Of a stretch of 64,000 bases of DNA, positions 54,044 through 62,404 are shown one piece after another. The notes beneath the pieces were generated by a model. That model did not search any database. It was given only the letters and a program-made list of their open reading frames with translations, and had not been told where the DNA came from. This DNA is from Gemmatimonadaceae bacterium. Its GTDB lineage: Bacteria; Gemmatimonadota; Gemmatimonadetes; Gemmatimonadales; Gemmatimonadaceae. Positions within the stretch are counted from its first letter, which is position 1. Every line of letters starts with the position of its first letter. The translations under genes and the position numbers were made by a program. The stretch lies in NCBI GenBank assembly GCA_030647905.1, contig JAUSJA010000026.1, forward strand, positions 62,001 through 126,000. Direction: 5' to 3'.

Positions 54044-55077
54044 TGCCCGACCTTCACGACGATTTTTCCGAACTGCTCGCCCGCAACCATCCGGGCGTAG
54101 GCTTCGCGGCCGTTCTCCAGGTCGAAGACCGAGTCCACCACTGGAGTCAGCCTGCCCGCTCTGAGCTCCTCCGTGACGGCGTCGAATTCGGCATCGTTGC
54201 CCATCGTCGAGCCCATGATCGTCCACTGGTTCCAGAAAAGGCGGCGCACGTCGGTCTGAACCAGCGCACCGGACGTGCCTCCGCAGGTGACGAGCCGTCC
54301 GGCCCGCCCAAGCGCGACGAGCGATTGTTCCCATGTCGCCTGCCCGACGCTGTCAATCACGACGCTGACTCCACGCTTTGCAGTACGGGCGCGGATCTCC
54401 TTACCGACGGATTGCGTGCGATGGTTCAGCGTTTCGTCGGCGCCGAGTTCCCGCGCGCGCTCGAGCTTCGCGTCACTGCCCGACGTCACCCACACCCGGG
54501 CCCCACACTGTTTCGCGATCTGTAGCGCCGCCTGTGCAACCCCGCCCCCAATTCCCCATATCAGGACGTTGTCGCCCGGGCCGACGTTCGCGCGTGTCAC
54601 GACCATCCGCCACGCCGTAAGTGTCGCGAGGGTAAACGCGGCGGCCGTCTCGTCGGAGATACTTTCCGGAATCGTCCGCACGTTTCCAGCAGGAACCACG
54701 ACGTACTCGGCGAGAGTTCCCGGAAGGTGTTCACCGAGAAGCCTGAAGTGGATACAGAGGGACTGTTCGCCGGCCTGGCAGAATTCGCAGGCTCCGTCAC
54801 TGATGCCGGGATTGATGACCACGCGGTCGCCGGGCTTCACCGAATGAACCCCGTCACCGATTGAATCAATGACGCCAGTCCCGTCGGCGCCCATCACCCA
54901 GGGTGGCGTTATGGTGATCCCGGGAAAGCCCGCGACCGTGAAAACGTCGAGGTGATTGAGGGCCGCGGCACGGATGCGGACGCGAACGGTGCCGGGCGCG
55001 GGTTCAGGCACGGCGACGTCGGTGCGGAATTCGAGCTGTTCTACCCCGCCGTGCGCGGAGATGGTGAGTGCTCGCAA
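54040..55077 (-). CDS. Quinone oxidoreductase-like zinc-binding dehydrogenase (MDR family)
   Basis: A 345-residue medium-chain dehydrogenase/reductase. The GroES-like part has AALNHLDVFTVAGFPG and GADGTGVI, then CEFCQAGEQSLC, part of a structural zinc loop. The Rossmann part has LIWGIGGGVAQAALQIAKQCGA for NADPH binding. Catalysis on a quinone or an enal is likely; the substrate is not certain. It is coupled to a small zinc-ribbon gene. Confidence 0.9.
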   Translation of the reverse strand: MRALTISAHGGVEQLEFRTDVAVPEPAPGTVRVRIRAAALNHLDVFTVAGFPGITITPPWVMGADGTGVIDSIGDGVHSVKPGDRVVINPGISDGACEFCQAGEQSLCIHFRLLGEHLPGTLAEYVVVPAGNVRTIPESISDETAAAFTLATLTAWRMVVTRANVGPGDNVLIWGIGGGVAQAALQIAKQCGARVWVTSGSDAKLERARELGADETLNHRTQSVGKEIRARTAKRGVSVVIDSVGQATWEQSLVALGRAGRLVTCGGTSGALVQTDVRRLFWNQWTIMGSTMGNDAEFDAVTEELRAGRLTPVVDSVFDLENGREAYARMVAGEQFGKIVVKVGQ

Positions 55078-55170
55078 CGAAAACCTCGAGCGTTATATTG
55101 AGATTCCACCGCGCCTAAGCGACGGTGACCGCACAAGATACCGGGTCAGTCCTCATTTCGCTCCGAGTCA

Positions 55171-56415
55171 ATGCTATCCATCAAGGTGCCCCCGCTGGGT
55201 GAGTCGATCGTCGAAGCAACCGTGTCGCGCTGGGTGAAGAAGAAGGGGGATACGGTAGCGAGCGGCGATACGATCGTCGAGCTCGAGACGGACAAGATCA
55301 CGGTAGAGGTCCCGGCTCCGCGTGCCGGCGTGCTCGCTTCTCTCGAGGTTGCTGAAGGCGATGTCGTGAAAGTTGACCAGGTACTGGCCGAGCTCGACGA
55401 GACCGCTGCAGGCGTGGCGGCTCCCGCGGCTGCGGCTGCTCCTGCTGCTCCAGCGACGCCGGCGGCCTCTGCTGCCGCGGCGGCTTCTGCTCCGCCCGGC
55501 CCGGCCGAGGCGAAGTCATCCCCCGCTGCGCGGCGCCTTGCCGCAGATACCGGAGTTTCGATCGGAGATATCGCGGGAACCGGACGCGGCGGCGGCGTAA
55601 GCAAGCCGGATGTCGCAGAGCACGTGGCCAGGGGCGGAACCGCGGCACCTGTTCTCGCGCCGACTCCGAGAGCGCCGGCACCACAGGCCGGATTCGCCCC
55701 TGTTCCTGCGGTCGCCGGCGAGCGTGAGACACGTGAGAAGATGACCACGCGGCGCAAGCGCATCGCGGAGAATCTGTTGCAGTCCCAGCACGCAACCGCG
55801 CATCTCACGACGTTCAACGAGATTGACATGTCGGCGGTGAACGCGCTGCGCGAGCGGATGAAGGAGAAGGTCGAGAAGGAGCACGGAGTCAAGCTGACGT
55901 TCATGCCGTTATTCGTGAAAGCCACGTGCATGGCTCTCGAGAGCTTTCCGGTCGTCAACGCGCAGATTGACGGCGACTCGATCGTATACAAGCACTACGT
56001 CAACATGGGAATCGCGGTCGCATCCGACGCAGGGCTCGTGGTCCCCAACATCAAGGATGCGCATCGCAAAGGCATCATTGAGGTCAGCCGCGACATCTCC
56101 GCCGTCGCCATGCGCGCGCGGGACGGCAAGCTGTCCATGGACGACCTCATGGGCGGCACGTTCACGATCACCAACGGCGGTGTTTTCGGATCGCTCATCT
56201 CCACACCGATCATCAACTACCCGCAGGTCGGCATCCTCGGCCTTCACAAGACGCAGGACCGGCCCGTCGCCATAAACGGGCAGGTCGAGATCCGCCCGAT
56301 GATGTACATCGCGTTGTCCTACGACCATCGCATCGTGGATGGACAGCAGGCGGTGCTGTTCCTCATTCGCGTGAAGGAGCTCCTCGAGGATCCCGCATCC
56401 ATGCTCATCTCCTGA
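55171..56415 (+). CDS. sucB: Dihydrolipoyllysine succinyltransferase (2-oxoglutarate dehydrogenase E2)
   Basis: A 414-residue E2 enzyme. A single lipoyl domain carries the lysine in [15 protein letters not shown]; an Ala/Pro-rich linker and a peripheral-subunit-binding domain ([18 protein letters not shown]) follow; the catalytic domain ends with [13 protein letters not shown], which holds the active-site histidine. It transfers succinyl from E1 to CoA in the TCA cycle. The E3 gene is next, but the E1 gene sucA is not in the window. Confidence 0.94.
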   Translation: MLSIKVPPLGESIVEATVSRWVKKKGDTVASGDTIVELETDKITVEVPAPRAGVLASLEVAEGDVVKVDQVLAELDETAAGVAAPAAAAAPAAPATPAASAAAAASAPPGPAEAKSSPAARRLAADTGVSIGDIAGTGRGGGVSKPDVAEHVARGGTAAPVLAPTPRAPAPQAGFAPVPAVAGERETREKMTTRRKRIAENLLQSQHATAHLTTFNEIDMSAVNALRERMKEKVEKEHGVKLTFMPLFVKATCMALESFPVVNAQIDGDSIVYKHYVNMGIAVASDAGLVVPNIKDAHRKGIIEVSRDISAVAMRARDGKLSMDDLMGGTFTITNGGVFGSLISTPIINYPQVGILGLHKTQDRPVAINGQVEIRPMMYIALSYDHRIVDGQQAVLFLIRVKELLEDPASMLIS

Positions 56416-56421
56416 CGCACC

Positions 56422-57828
56422 ATGACTGAAATGAAATCCGCAGACGTCGTCATCATCGGCAGCGGACCGGGCGGATACGTCGCCGCGATTCGCGCTGCGC
56501 AGCTCGGACTCAGCACCGTCTGCGTTGAGATGGAAGAGACGCTCGGCGGAACTTGCGTCAACGTCGGATGCATTCCGTCGAAGGCTCTCCTCACATCATC
56601 CGAGCATTACGAGTTCGCGCGCCTGCACGCGGCCGAGCATGGGGTGAAGTTCGAGGGCGTGTCGGCCGACCTTCCGACCATGCTCAAGCGGAAGGACGCG
56701 GTGGTCGCACAGAACACAAAGGGCATCGAGTTCCTGTTCAAGAAGAACGGGATCGAGTGGGCGAAGGGACGCGGCACCCTGAAGGCGGGCAACGTCGTCG
56801 AGGTCACCGGCGCCGACGGTGTGGTTACGTCGTACCACGCGAGGAACGTCATCATCGCCACCGGCTCCGTTCCCATCGAGCTGCCGTTTCTCAGGTTCGA
56901 CGAGCAGCGCGTTCTCTCCAACATCGGCGCGCTCACCATCTCCGAAGTGCCAAAGGAGCTGATTGTCATCGGCGGTGGAGTCATCGGCCTCGAGCTCGGC
57001 TCGGTCTGGCGCCGGCTCGGCGCGAAGGTGACGGTCGTCGAGCTGTTCCCGACGATTCTTCCCGGGAATGACGCCGAGATCATCAAGGAAGCCGATCGCA
57101 TCTTCCGGAAGCAGGGACTCGACATCCGCGTGGGCACCAAGGTCGTCGGCGCGAAGCGCGAAGGCGACCGGCTCAAGGTTGACGTCGAGAAGGACGGCAA
57201 GACGGAGACTCTCGAAGCCGATTACGTGCTCGTCTCCGTAGGCCGCAAGCCGTCGCTCACCGGCATAGATGCGGCTGCGCTCGGCCTGACGCTGGGCAAG
57301 CGCGGCGAGATCGCAGTGGACGCGCAGATGCGCACCAATCTTCCGAACGTCTACGCGATCGGCGATGCTGTCGGTGGCAAGCTGCTGGCGCACAAGGCGG
57401 AAGAAGAGGGTGTGATCGCGGCCGAGGTGATCGCCGGCCATCACGCTCACATGGATTACAAGTCCATGCCGTCGGTCGTCTATACCTGGCCGGAGATTGC
57501 CACGGTTGGACTCGCCGAGCACGAGGTGAAGGAGTCGGGACGCGAGTACAAGGTCGGGAAGTTTCCGTTTTCGGCGAACGGCCGCGCACGGACGATGGCG
57601 GAGACGAACGGATTCGTGAAGTTCATCGCCGACGCGAAGACCGACGAGCTGCTCGGGTGCCACATCATCGGCGCCAATGCATCCGATCTCATCCAGGAGG
57701 TCGTGCTCGCATTCGAGTATCGCGGCTCATCGGAAGACATCGGGATCACCGTGCATGCCCATCCGACCCTTTCCGAGACGGTGAAAGAGGCCGCTCTGGG
57801 CGTGCTCGGCCGATCACTACATATATAG
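56422..57828 (+). CDS. lpdA: Dihydrolipoyl dehydrogenase
   Basis: A 468-residue FAD disulfide oxidoreductase (E3). The redox pair is in GGTCVNVGCIPSKALL, the FAD-binding start is VVIIGSGPGGYVAAIRAAQ, the NAD site is VIGGGVIGLELGSVWRRLG, and the catalytic histidine is in TVHAHPTLSE. It re-oxidises the lipoyl group of E2 and passes electrons to NAD+. It follows sucB by six bases. Confidence 0.96.
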   Translation: MTEMKSADVVIIGSGPGGYVAAIRAAQLGLSTVCVEMEETLGGTCVNVGCIPSKALLTSSEHYEFARLHAAEHGVKFEGVSADLPTMLKRKDAVVAQNTKGIEFLFKKNGIEWAKGRGTLKAGNVVEVTGADGVVTSYHARNVIIATGSVPIELPFLRFDEQRVLSNIGALTISEVPKELIVIGGGVIGLELGSVWRRLGAKVTVVELFPTILPGNDAEIIKEADRIFRKQGLDIRVGTKVVGAKREGDRLKVDVEKDGKTETLEADYVLVSVGRKPSLTGIDAAALGLTLGKRGEIAVDAQMRTNLPNVYAIGDAVGGKLLAHKAEEEGVIAAEVIAGHHAHMDYKSMPSVVYTWPEIATVGLAEHEVKESGREYKVGKFPFSANGRARTMAETNGFVKFIADAKTDELLGCHIIGANASDLIQEVVLAFEYRGSSEDIGITVHAHPTLSETVKEAALGVLGRSLHI

Positions 57829-57848
57829 ATAGTGACACAGAGCCGACG

Positions 57849-58337
57849 GTGCTTGCCCCAGCCCTGAAGCGACTCGATGTCCACGCGGCGCGCGAAGAGG
57901 ATCTCGCCGCCGCGCTTGCGTTGGTGGAGTTCGAGCGGCAGAAGAACCATTGGGTTGACCGGATTCCCGAGCTGCTGCAGGATGCCGTTCTCAAGCCGGA
58001 TGGTGAGCACCGCGCGTGCGTTGCGGTTCGGGATGGCGAAGTCGTCGGCTTCGGAGTGTACGGAATCGTCGCCGGAACCGTCGGAACCGGAATCCTCTAT
58101 TCCGTGCTGGTGGCGCCGCGCTCACGGCGGGCCGGAATTGGGCAGTGCATCCTTTCCTACATTGCGACCGAGCTGTCGAATACGGGGGCGCGAAAAATAT
58201 TCACCGAAGTTCCGGGCGACCCATACCTGATGCGCTATCGAGCACTGCTCATTTCGTATGGGTTCATGGAGGAGTCCCGGGTCGAGAACTATTACCGCGA
58301 TGGGGTCCCGCAGATAATCTCCAGGTTCGACCTGTAG
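57849..58337 (+). CDS. GNAT family N-acetyltransferase
   Basis: A 162-residue acetyltransferase. The acetyl-CoA-binding segment is LYSVLVAPRSRRAGIGQCIL, with strands GEVVGFGVYGIVAG before it and RALLISYGFMEESRVENYY at the end. GTG 57849 is the most likely start. It follows lpdA, but co-function is not evident, and the substrate is unknown. Confidence 0.85.
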   Translation: MLAPALKRLDVHAAREEDLAAALALVEFERQKNHWVDRIPELLQDAVLKPDGEHRACVAVRDGEVVGFGVYGIVAGTVGTGILYSVLVAPRSRRAGIGQCILSYIATELSNTGARKIFTEVPGDPYLMRYRALLISYGFMEESRVENYYRDGVPQIISRFDL

Positions 58338-58364
58338 TCTCACTTTGGCCCCGGCCCATTCGAC

Positions 58365-59171
58365 ATGCTTCTGAAGCCAGTGTCATCCCGCGACCGTCTG
58401 CAGCTCCGCGACAAGGACGCATCTCCGCCCAAATCGCTTGGAAGCGGCGCCGAGCTCGAGAAACAGCTCCACAAGCTGCTCGACCGGCTGGGGGGGCTGC
58501 AAGAGGTCTTTTACGCCGATGGACGGCGCGCTCTGTTGATCGTGCTTCAGGGGCGCGACGCATCCGGCAAGGACGGCGTGGTGCGTACGGTGATCGGGGC
58601 GGGAAACCCGGCTGGCATCAGGGTCACTTCGTTCAAGGCGCCATCGCCCGTCGAGCTCGCACACGACTATTTGTGGCGCGTACACCAGGTGATGCCGGAA
58701 AAGGGAATGATGGGAATCTTCAACCGGTCTCACTACGAGGATGTGCTGGTTGTGCGCGTACACGAGCTCGTTCCCGAAGAGATGTGGTCGAAGCGGTACG
58801 ATCAGATCAACGACTTCGAGAGGATCCTGACCGAGAACGGGACGGTGATCCTCAAGTTTTTCCTTCACGTGTCTCACGACGAGCAGAAGCAGCGGCTGCG
58901 CGAGCGGGTGGATGACAAGACCAAGAACTGGAAGTTCAACGCGGGCGACCTCGACGAGCGGAACAGGTGGGACGAATACACCGGTGCGTATCTCGATGTC
59001 CTCAGGAGGTGCAGTACGAAGTGGGCGCCGTGGTATGTCGTTCCCGCCGACAGCAACAAGGCCCGCAACTATCTCGTCGCAAAGCGGATCGTGGAGACGC
59101 TCGAAGGGCTGGATCTCTCGTACCCGAAGCCGAAGACCGACCTGAAGCAGTATCTGAAGACACTGAAATAG
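58365..59171 (+). CDS. Polyphosphate kinase 2 family protein
   Basis: A 268-residue PPK2-type kinase. The Walker A region is GRDASGKDGVVRTV, the Walker B/lid region includes MGIFNRSHYEDVLVVRV, and the conserved RERVDDKTKNWKFN and RCSTKWAPWYVVPAD are present. It is of the single-domain class that phosphorylates AMP, ADP or NDPs with polyphosphate; the exact class cannot be settled from motifs. Confidence 0.93.
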   Translation: MLLKPVSSRDRLQLRDKDASPPKSLGSGAELEKQLHKLLDRLGGLQEVFYADGRRALLIVLQGRDASGKDGVVRTVIGAGNPAGIRVTSFKAPSPVELAHDYLWRVHQVMPEKGMMGIFNRSHYEDVLVVRVHELVPEEMWSKRYDQINDFERILTENGTVILKFFLHVSHDEQKQRLRERVDDKTKNWKFNAGDLDERNRWDEYTGAYLDVLRRCSTKWAPWYVVPADSNKARNYLVAKRIVETLEGLDLSYPKPKTDLKQYLKTLK

Positions 59172-59232
59172 TGCTGGAGCCCCGGGCTCGAGCGCCGGGT
59201 TAACACTGCGGCGGTGACGGCGTCTACCAGCC

Positions 59233-61080
59233 ATGCCAACAGGCCGTGGGATGGAGCGTCGTCGCGATATTCTCTTCACAGCCGCGATCCTGGCTCTGAG
59301 CCCGGGGCTGGATCTCCGCGATGCGCGGGCGCAGACCGTCTCACCCTCGAGTCGCCAGAAGGCGTCGGTGCCGCGACTCGATCATCGCGAGCTGGCCGCC
59401 GACCAGCAGATCATCCACGCGCTCAACCGGCTCACGTTCGGCACGCGGCCGGGCGATGCTCAGAAGATTCGCGCGATCGGCCTCGACAACTGGATCAATC
59501 AACAGCTGCATCCCGAGCGGATCGATGATTCGGTGCTCGACGTATTCCTCGATCGCTACAGCATTCTGAAGCAAAACCAGAACGAGCTGCTCGCTCAATA
59601 CACCGAAGCGCAGCGCGCTCGCCAGATGGTGAGGCGCGCCGCTGATGACACGACGCGAGGCGTCTCACGCGACGACAGCATGGCGTTCCAGCGGATCGCG
59701 CAGAGCCGTCGGGCGGTGGTTGGAGAGCTCCAGTCCGCCCGTGTCGCCCGCGCCGTTGCGGGCAACCGGCAGCTCGAAGAGGTGATGACCGACTTCTGGC
59801 TCAACCACTTCAACGTCTTCGCGCAAAAGGGGCCTCCCCAGCCGTACTACCTGGTTCAGTACGAGCGCGACGTGATCCGGCCCAACGCTCTCGGGACATT
59901 CCGGAATCTCCTCGGCGCCGTGGCAAAGAGTCCGGCAATGCTCTTCTATCTCGACAACGCGCGCAGCATGGTGGACAGTACGCGCCCGCGTCTCGCAAGT
60001 ATTAACCGTGCGCGCGGCCGTGCGCTTCCGCCCGAGCTGCGCCAGCGAGTGAACCAGCTCCGGAATGGCGGGCTCAACGAGAATTACGGACGCGAGCTGC
60101 TCGAGCTTCACACGCTCGGCGTTGATGGTGGGTACACGCAGCAGGACGTCATCAACGTCGCCCGGGCGCTGACCGGCTGGACGATTGAACGGCCGATGGC
60201 CGGCGGCGGATTCGTCTTCCGGCCGGTGATGCACGACGCCGGCGAGAAGATCATGCTCGGACACAAGCTCAAGGCCGGGCGCGGAATCGAGGATGGCGAA
60301 GACATTCTTGACATCGTCGCGCGGCATCCGGCCACGGCGCGCTACATCGCGACGAAGCTCGTGCGCCGGTTCGTGTCGGATGACCCACCGACGGCTCTCG
60401 TGGATCGGGCCGCCGCGGTGTTCATGAAAACCGATGGAGATATCCGCGAAGTCGTCAGGACGATCGTCACGTCGAACGAGCTATTCTCGCAGCGAGCGTT
60501 CCGCAGCAAGGTGAAATCCCCGTTCGAGGTCGTCGTCAGCGCGATGCGCGCGATGAACGCCCAGCCAGACAGCACGCCGCGTACCGCGCAGGTCATCGCG
60601 TATCTCGGCCAGCCCATCTACGGACATCAGGCGCCCAACGGATATTCCGAGACCGGGGATGCATGGATGAATGCGGGCGCCATCCTCAACCGGATCAACT
60701 TCGGAATTGCCGCGGCTTCAAACCGTGTTCCCGGCGCTCGTGTGAGCGCGATTCCGGGACTCGATTCACTGGATGCGGCGCCGCGTGCGAAGCAGGTTGA
60801 CGCGGTCGTCTCGGTTCTGCTCGGCGGTGCCGTATCAGCCGATACGCGAGCGGTGCTGCTCTCGGGCGAGAACTTGCTGCTGGCAAACGCAGCGGCGACA
60901 GGTAACCAGGACGCTTCGATGCAGGCGATGGATGTGCGGCGGCGGGCGCCAGGCAACGGACCCAGTGGCGCCGCGCGGGCAAATCCGCTCGGGCGGCCGG
61001 GCGCATTGCTTCCGCAGCTCGCGGGAATCGCCCAGGTGGTCGGACTGGCGCTCGGCTCGCCCGAGTTTCAGCGCCGATGA
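59233..61080 (+). CDS. DUF1800 domain protein, exported
   Basis: A 615-residue protein with a signal-like start (second ATG 59251 gives MERRRDILFTAAILALSPG). DUF1800 hallmarks include HALNRLTFGTRPGD, MTDFWLNHFNVFA, NGGLNENYGRELLELHTLG and YTQQDVINVARALTGWTI. The function is unknown, but the gene is nearly always next to a DUF1501 gene, as here. Confidence 0.92.
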   Translation: MPTGRGMERRRDILFTAAILALSPGLDLRDARAQTVSPSSRQKASVPRLDHRELAADQQIIHALNRLTFGTRPGDAQKIRAIGLDNWINQQLHPERIDDSVLDVFLDRYSILKQNQNELLAQYTEAQRARQMVRRAADDTTRGVSRDDSMAFQRIAQSRRAVVGELQSARVARAVAGNRQLEEVMTDFWLNHFNVFAQKGPPQPYYLVQYERDVIRPNALGTFRNLLGAVAKSPAMLFYLDNARSMVDSTRPRLASINRARGRALPPELRQRVNQLRNGGLNENYGRELLELHTLGVDGGYTQQDVINVARALTGWTIERPMAGGGFVFRPVMHDAGEKIMLGHKLKAGRGIEDGEDILDIVARHPATARYIATKLVRRFVSDDPPTALVDRAAAVFMKTDGDIREVVRTIVTSNELFSQRAFRSKVKSPFEVVVSAMRAMNAQPDSTPRTAQVIAYLGQPIYGHQAPNGYSETGDAWMNAGAILNRINFGIAAASNRVPGARVSAIPGLDSLDAAPRAKQVDAVVSVLLGGAVSADTRAVLLSGENLLLANAAATGNQDASMQAMDVRRRAPGNGPSGAARANPLGRPGALLPQLAGIAQVVGLALGSPEFQRR

Positions 61081-61098
61081 TTGCCGAGGCATAGGGAT

Positions 61099-62361
61099 AT
61101 GGAACGCAGAGCATTCGTAAAATCGGGAGCGCTGGCCCTCGTCACGATCGGGCTCAGTCCCAGCTTCCTCCGCCGCACCGTGTTCGGCGCCGAGCTGTTG
61201 AAGGCACCGAAGGGCAAGACGCTGATCTGCCTCTTTCAGCGCGGTGCGGCGGACTCACTCAACATCGTCGTCCCCCACGGCGACGCGTCGTATTATGCAC
61301 TCAGGCCTTCGATCGCGATTCCGCGGCCGACTGGACTCGCACGAACCGTGTCACGCGACGCGGCGATTGACCTGGACGGTTTCTTCGGGCTGCATCCGTC
61401 GCTCGCGCCGTTCAAGCCACTGTACGACCGAGGTATTCTGGCGCCGGTGCACGCCGTGGGAAGTCCCAGCGCCACGCGGTCGCACTTCGACGCGCAGGAT
61501 TATATGGAGACCGGCACGCCCGACGTGAAGGGCACGCCAGACGGCTGGCTCAATCGCTATCTCGCCGTGAAAGGGACGTGCGATGAGTGTCACGTGAGTC
61601 CGTTCCGGGCCGTCGCGCTGACGCAGCAGACACCGCGCATCATGGAAGGCGCCAACAAAGTCGTGGCGATGAACAGTCTCGACGAGTTCACTCTCCGCGC
61701 GACGGGCTCGCAGGCCGATCGCCTCGAAGCGCTGTATCGCACCGGTTCGGCGGATCTCGTGCACGGCACTGGCAAGGAGATGTTCGAGGCGGTGAAGATG
61801 CTCAAGGCCGCCAATCCACAGAAGTACGCGCCGCGCCGCGGAGCGGAGTATCCGCGGTCGCAGTTTGGACACAGGCTGATGCAGATCGCGCAGCTCATCA
61901 AGGTCGACGTCGGGCTCGAGATCGCGTTCGCCGATGTCGGTGGATGGGACACGCACGTGAACCAGGGAGCGGCGACGGGTCAGCTTGCGCTTCGTCTCGA
62001 CGACTTCGCCCGTTCGATCGCCGCGCTCGTCACCGACCTCGGTGACGGGATGGACGATGTCCTGATTCTCACGATGTCGGAGTTCGGTCGGATGGCGCGA
62101 GAGAATGGCAATCGCGGAACGGATCATGGACACGCCGGCGCGCTGTTCGTCATCGGCGGCGACGTCAAGGGCGGAAAGGTGCATGGCAAGTGGCCCGGCC
62201 TCGCGCAGGAGCAACTCTACGAGGGCCGCGACCTTGCGCTGACGACCGATTTCAGATCCGTGTTCTCCGAAGTGACGTCGCGGCATCTCGGCGCGACGAA
62301 GCTCGACAGGATCTTCCCCGGATTCGCTCCGCAGCCCGGAAGCTGGCTGGGATTAGTCTGA
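61099..62361 (+). CDS. DUF1501 domain protein, exported
   Basis: A 420-residue protein with a signal-like N-terminus (RRAFVKSGALALVTIGLSP, twin-arginine-like). It has CLFQRGAADSLNIVVPHGD, FADVGGWDTHVNQG, TMSEFGRMARENGNRGTDHG and FVIGGDVKGGKVHG, the alkaline-phosphatase-like DUF1501 pattern with possible metal ligands. It is the usual partner of DUF1800; the pair is proposed to act on the cell surface. A TTG at 61081 is the longer alternative start. Confidence 0.92.
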   Translation: MERRAFVKSGALALVTIGLSPSFLRRTVFGAELLKAPKGKTLICLFQRGAADSLNIVVPHGDASYYALRPSIAIPRPTGLARTVSRDAAIDLDGFFGLHPSLAPFKPLYDRGILAPVHAVGSPSATRSHFDAQDYMETGTPDVKGTPDGWLNRYLAVKGTCDECHVSPFRAVALTQQTPRIMEGANKVVAMNSLDEFTLRATGSQADRLEALYRTGSADLVHGTGKEMFEAVKMLKAANPQKYAPRRGAEYPRSQFGHRLMQIAQLIKVDVGLEIAFADVGGWDTHVNQGAATGQLALRLDDFARSIAALVTDLGDGMDDVLILTMSEFGRMARENGNRGTDHGHAGALFVIGGDVKGGKVHGKWPGLAQEQLYEGRDLALTTDFRSVFSEVTSRHLGATKLDRIFPGFAPQPGSWLGLV

Positions 62362-62404
62362 TCGGCGGGGTGTGCTGAGTCACGCCGCCCTGCCACCCCC
62401 AGCC

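Noticed and set aside
55171-57828. Pyruvate dehydrogenase E2-E3 instead of 2-oxoglutarate dehydrogenase
   Set aside because: The single lipoyl domain, length and the catalytic-domain pattern fit SucB better, though a mixed-function E2 cannot be fully excluded.
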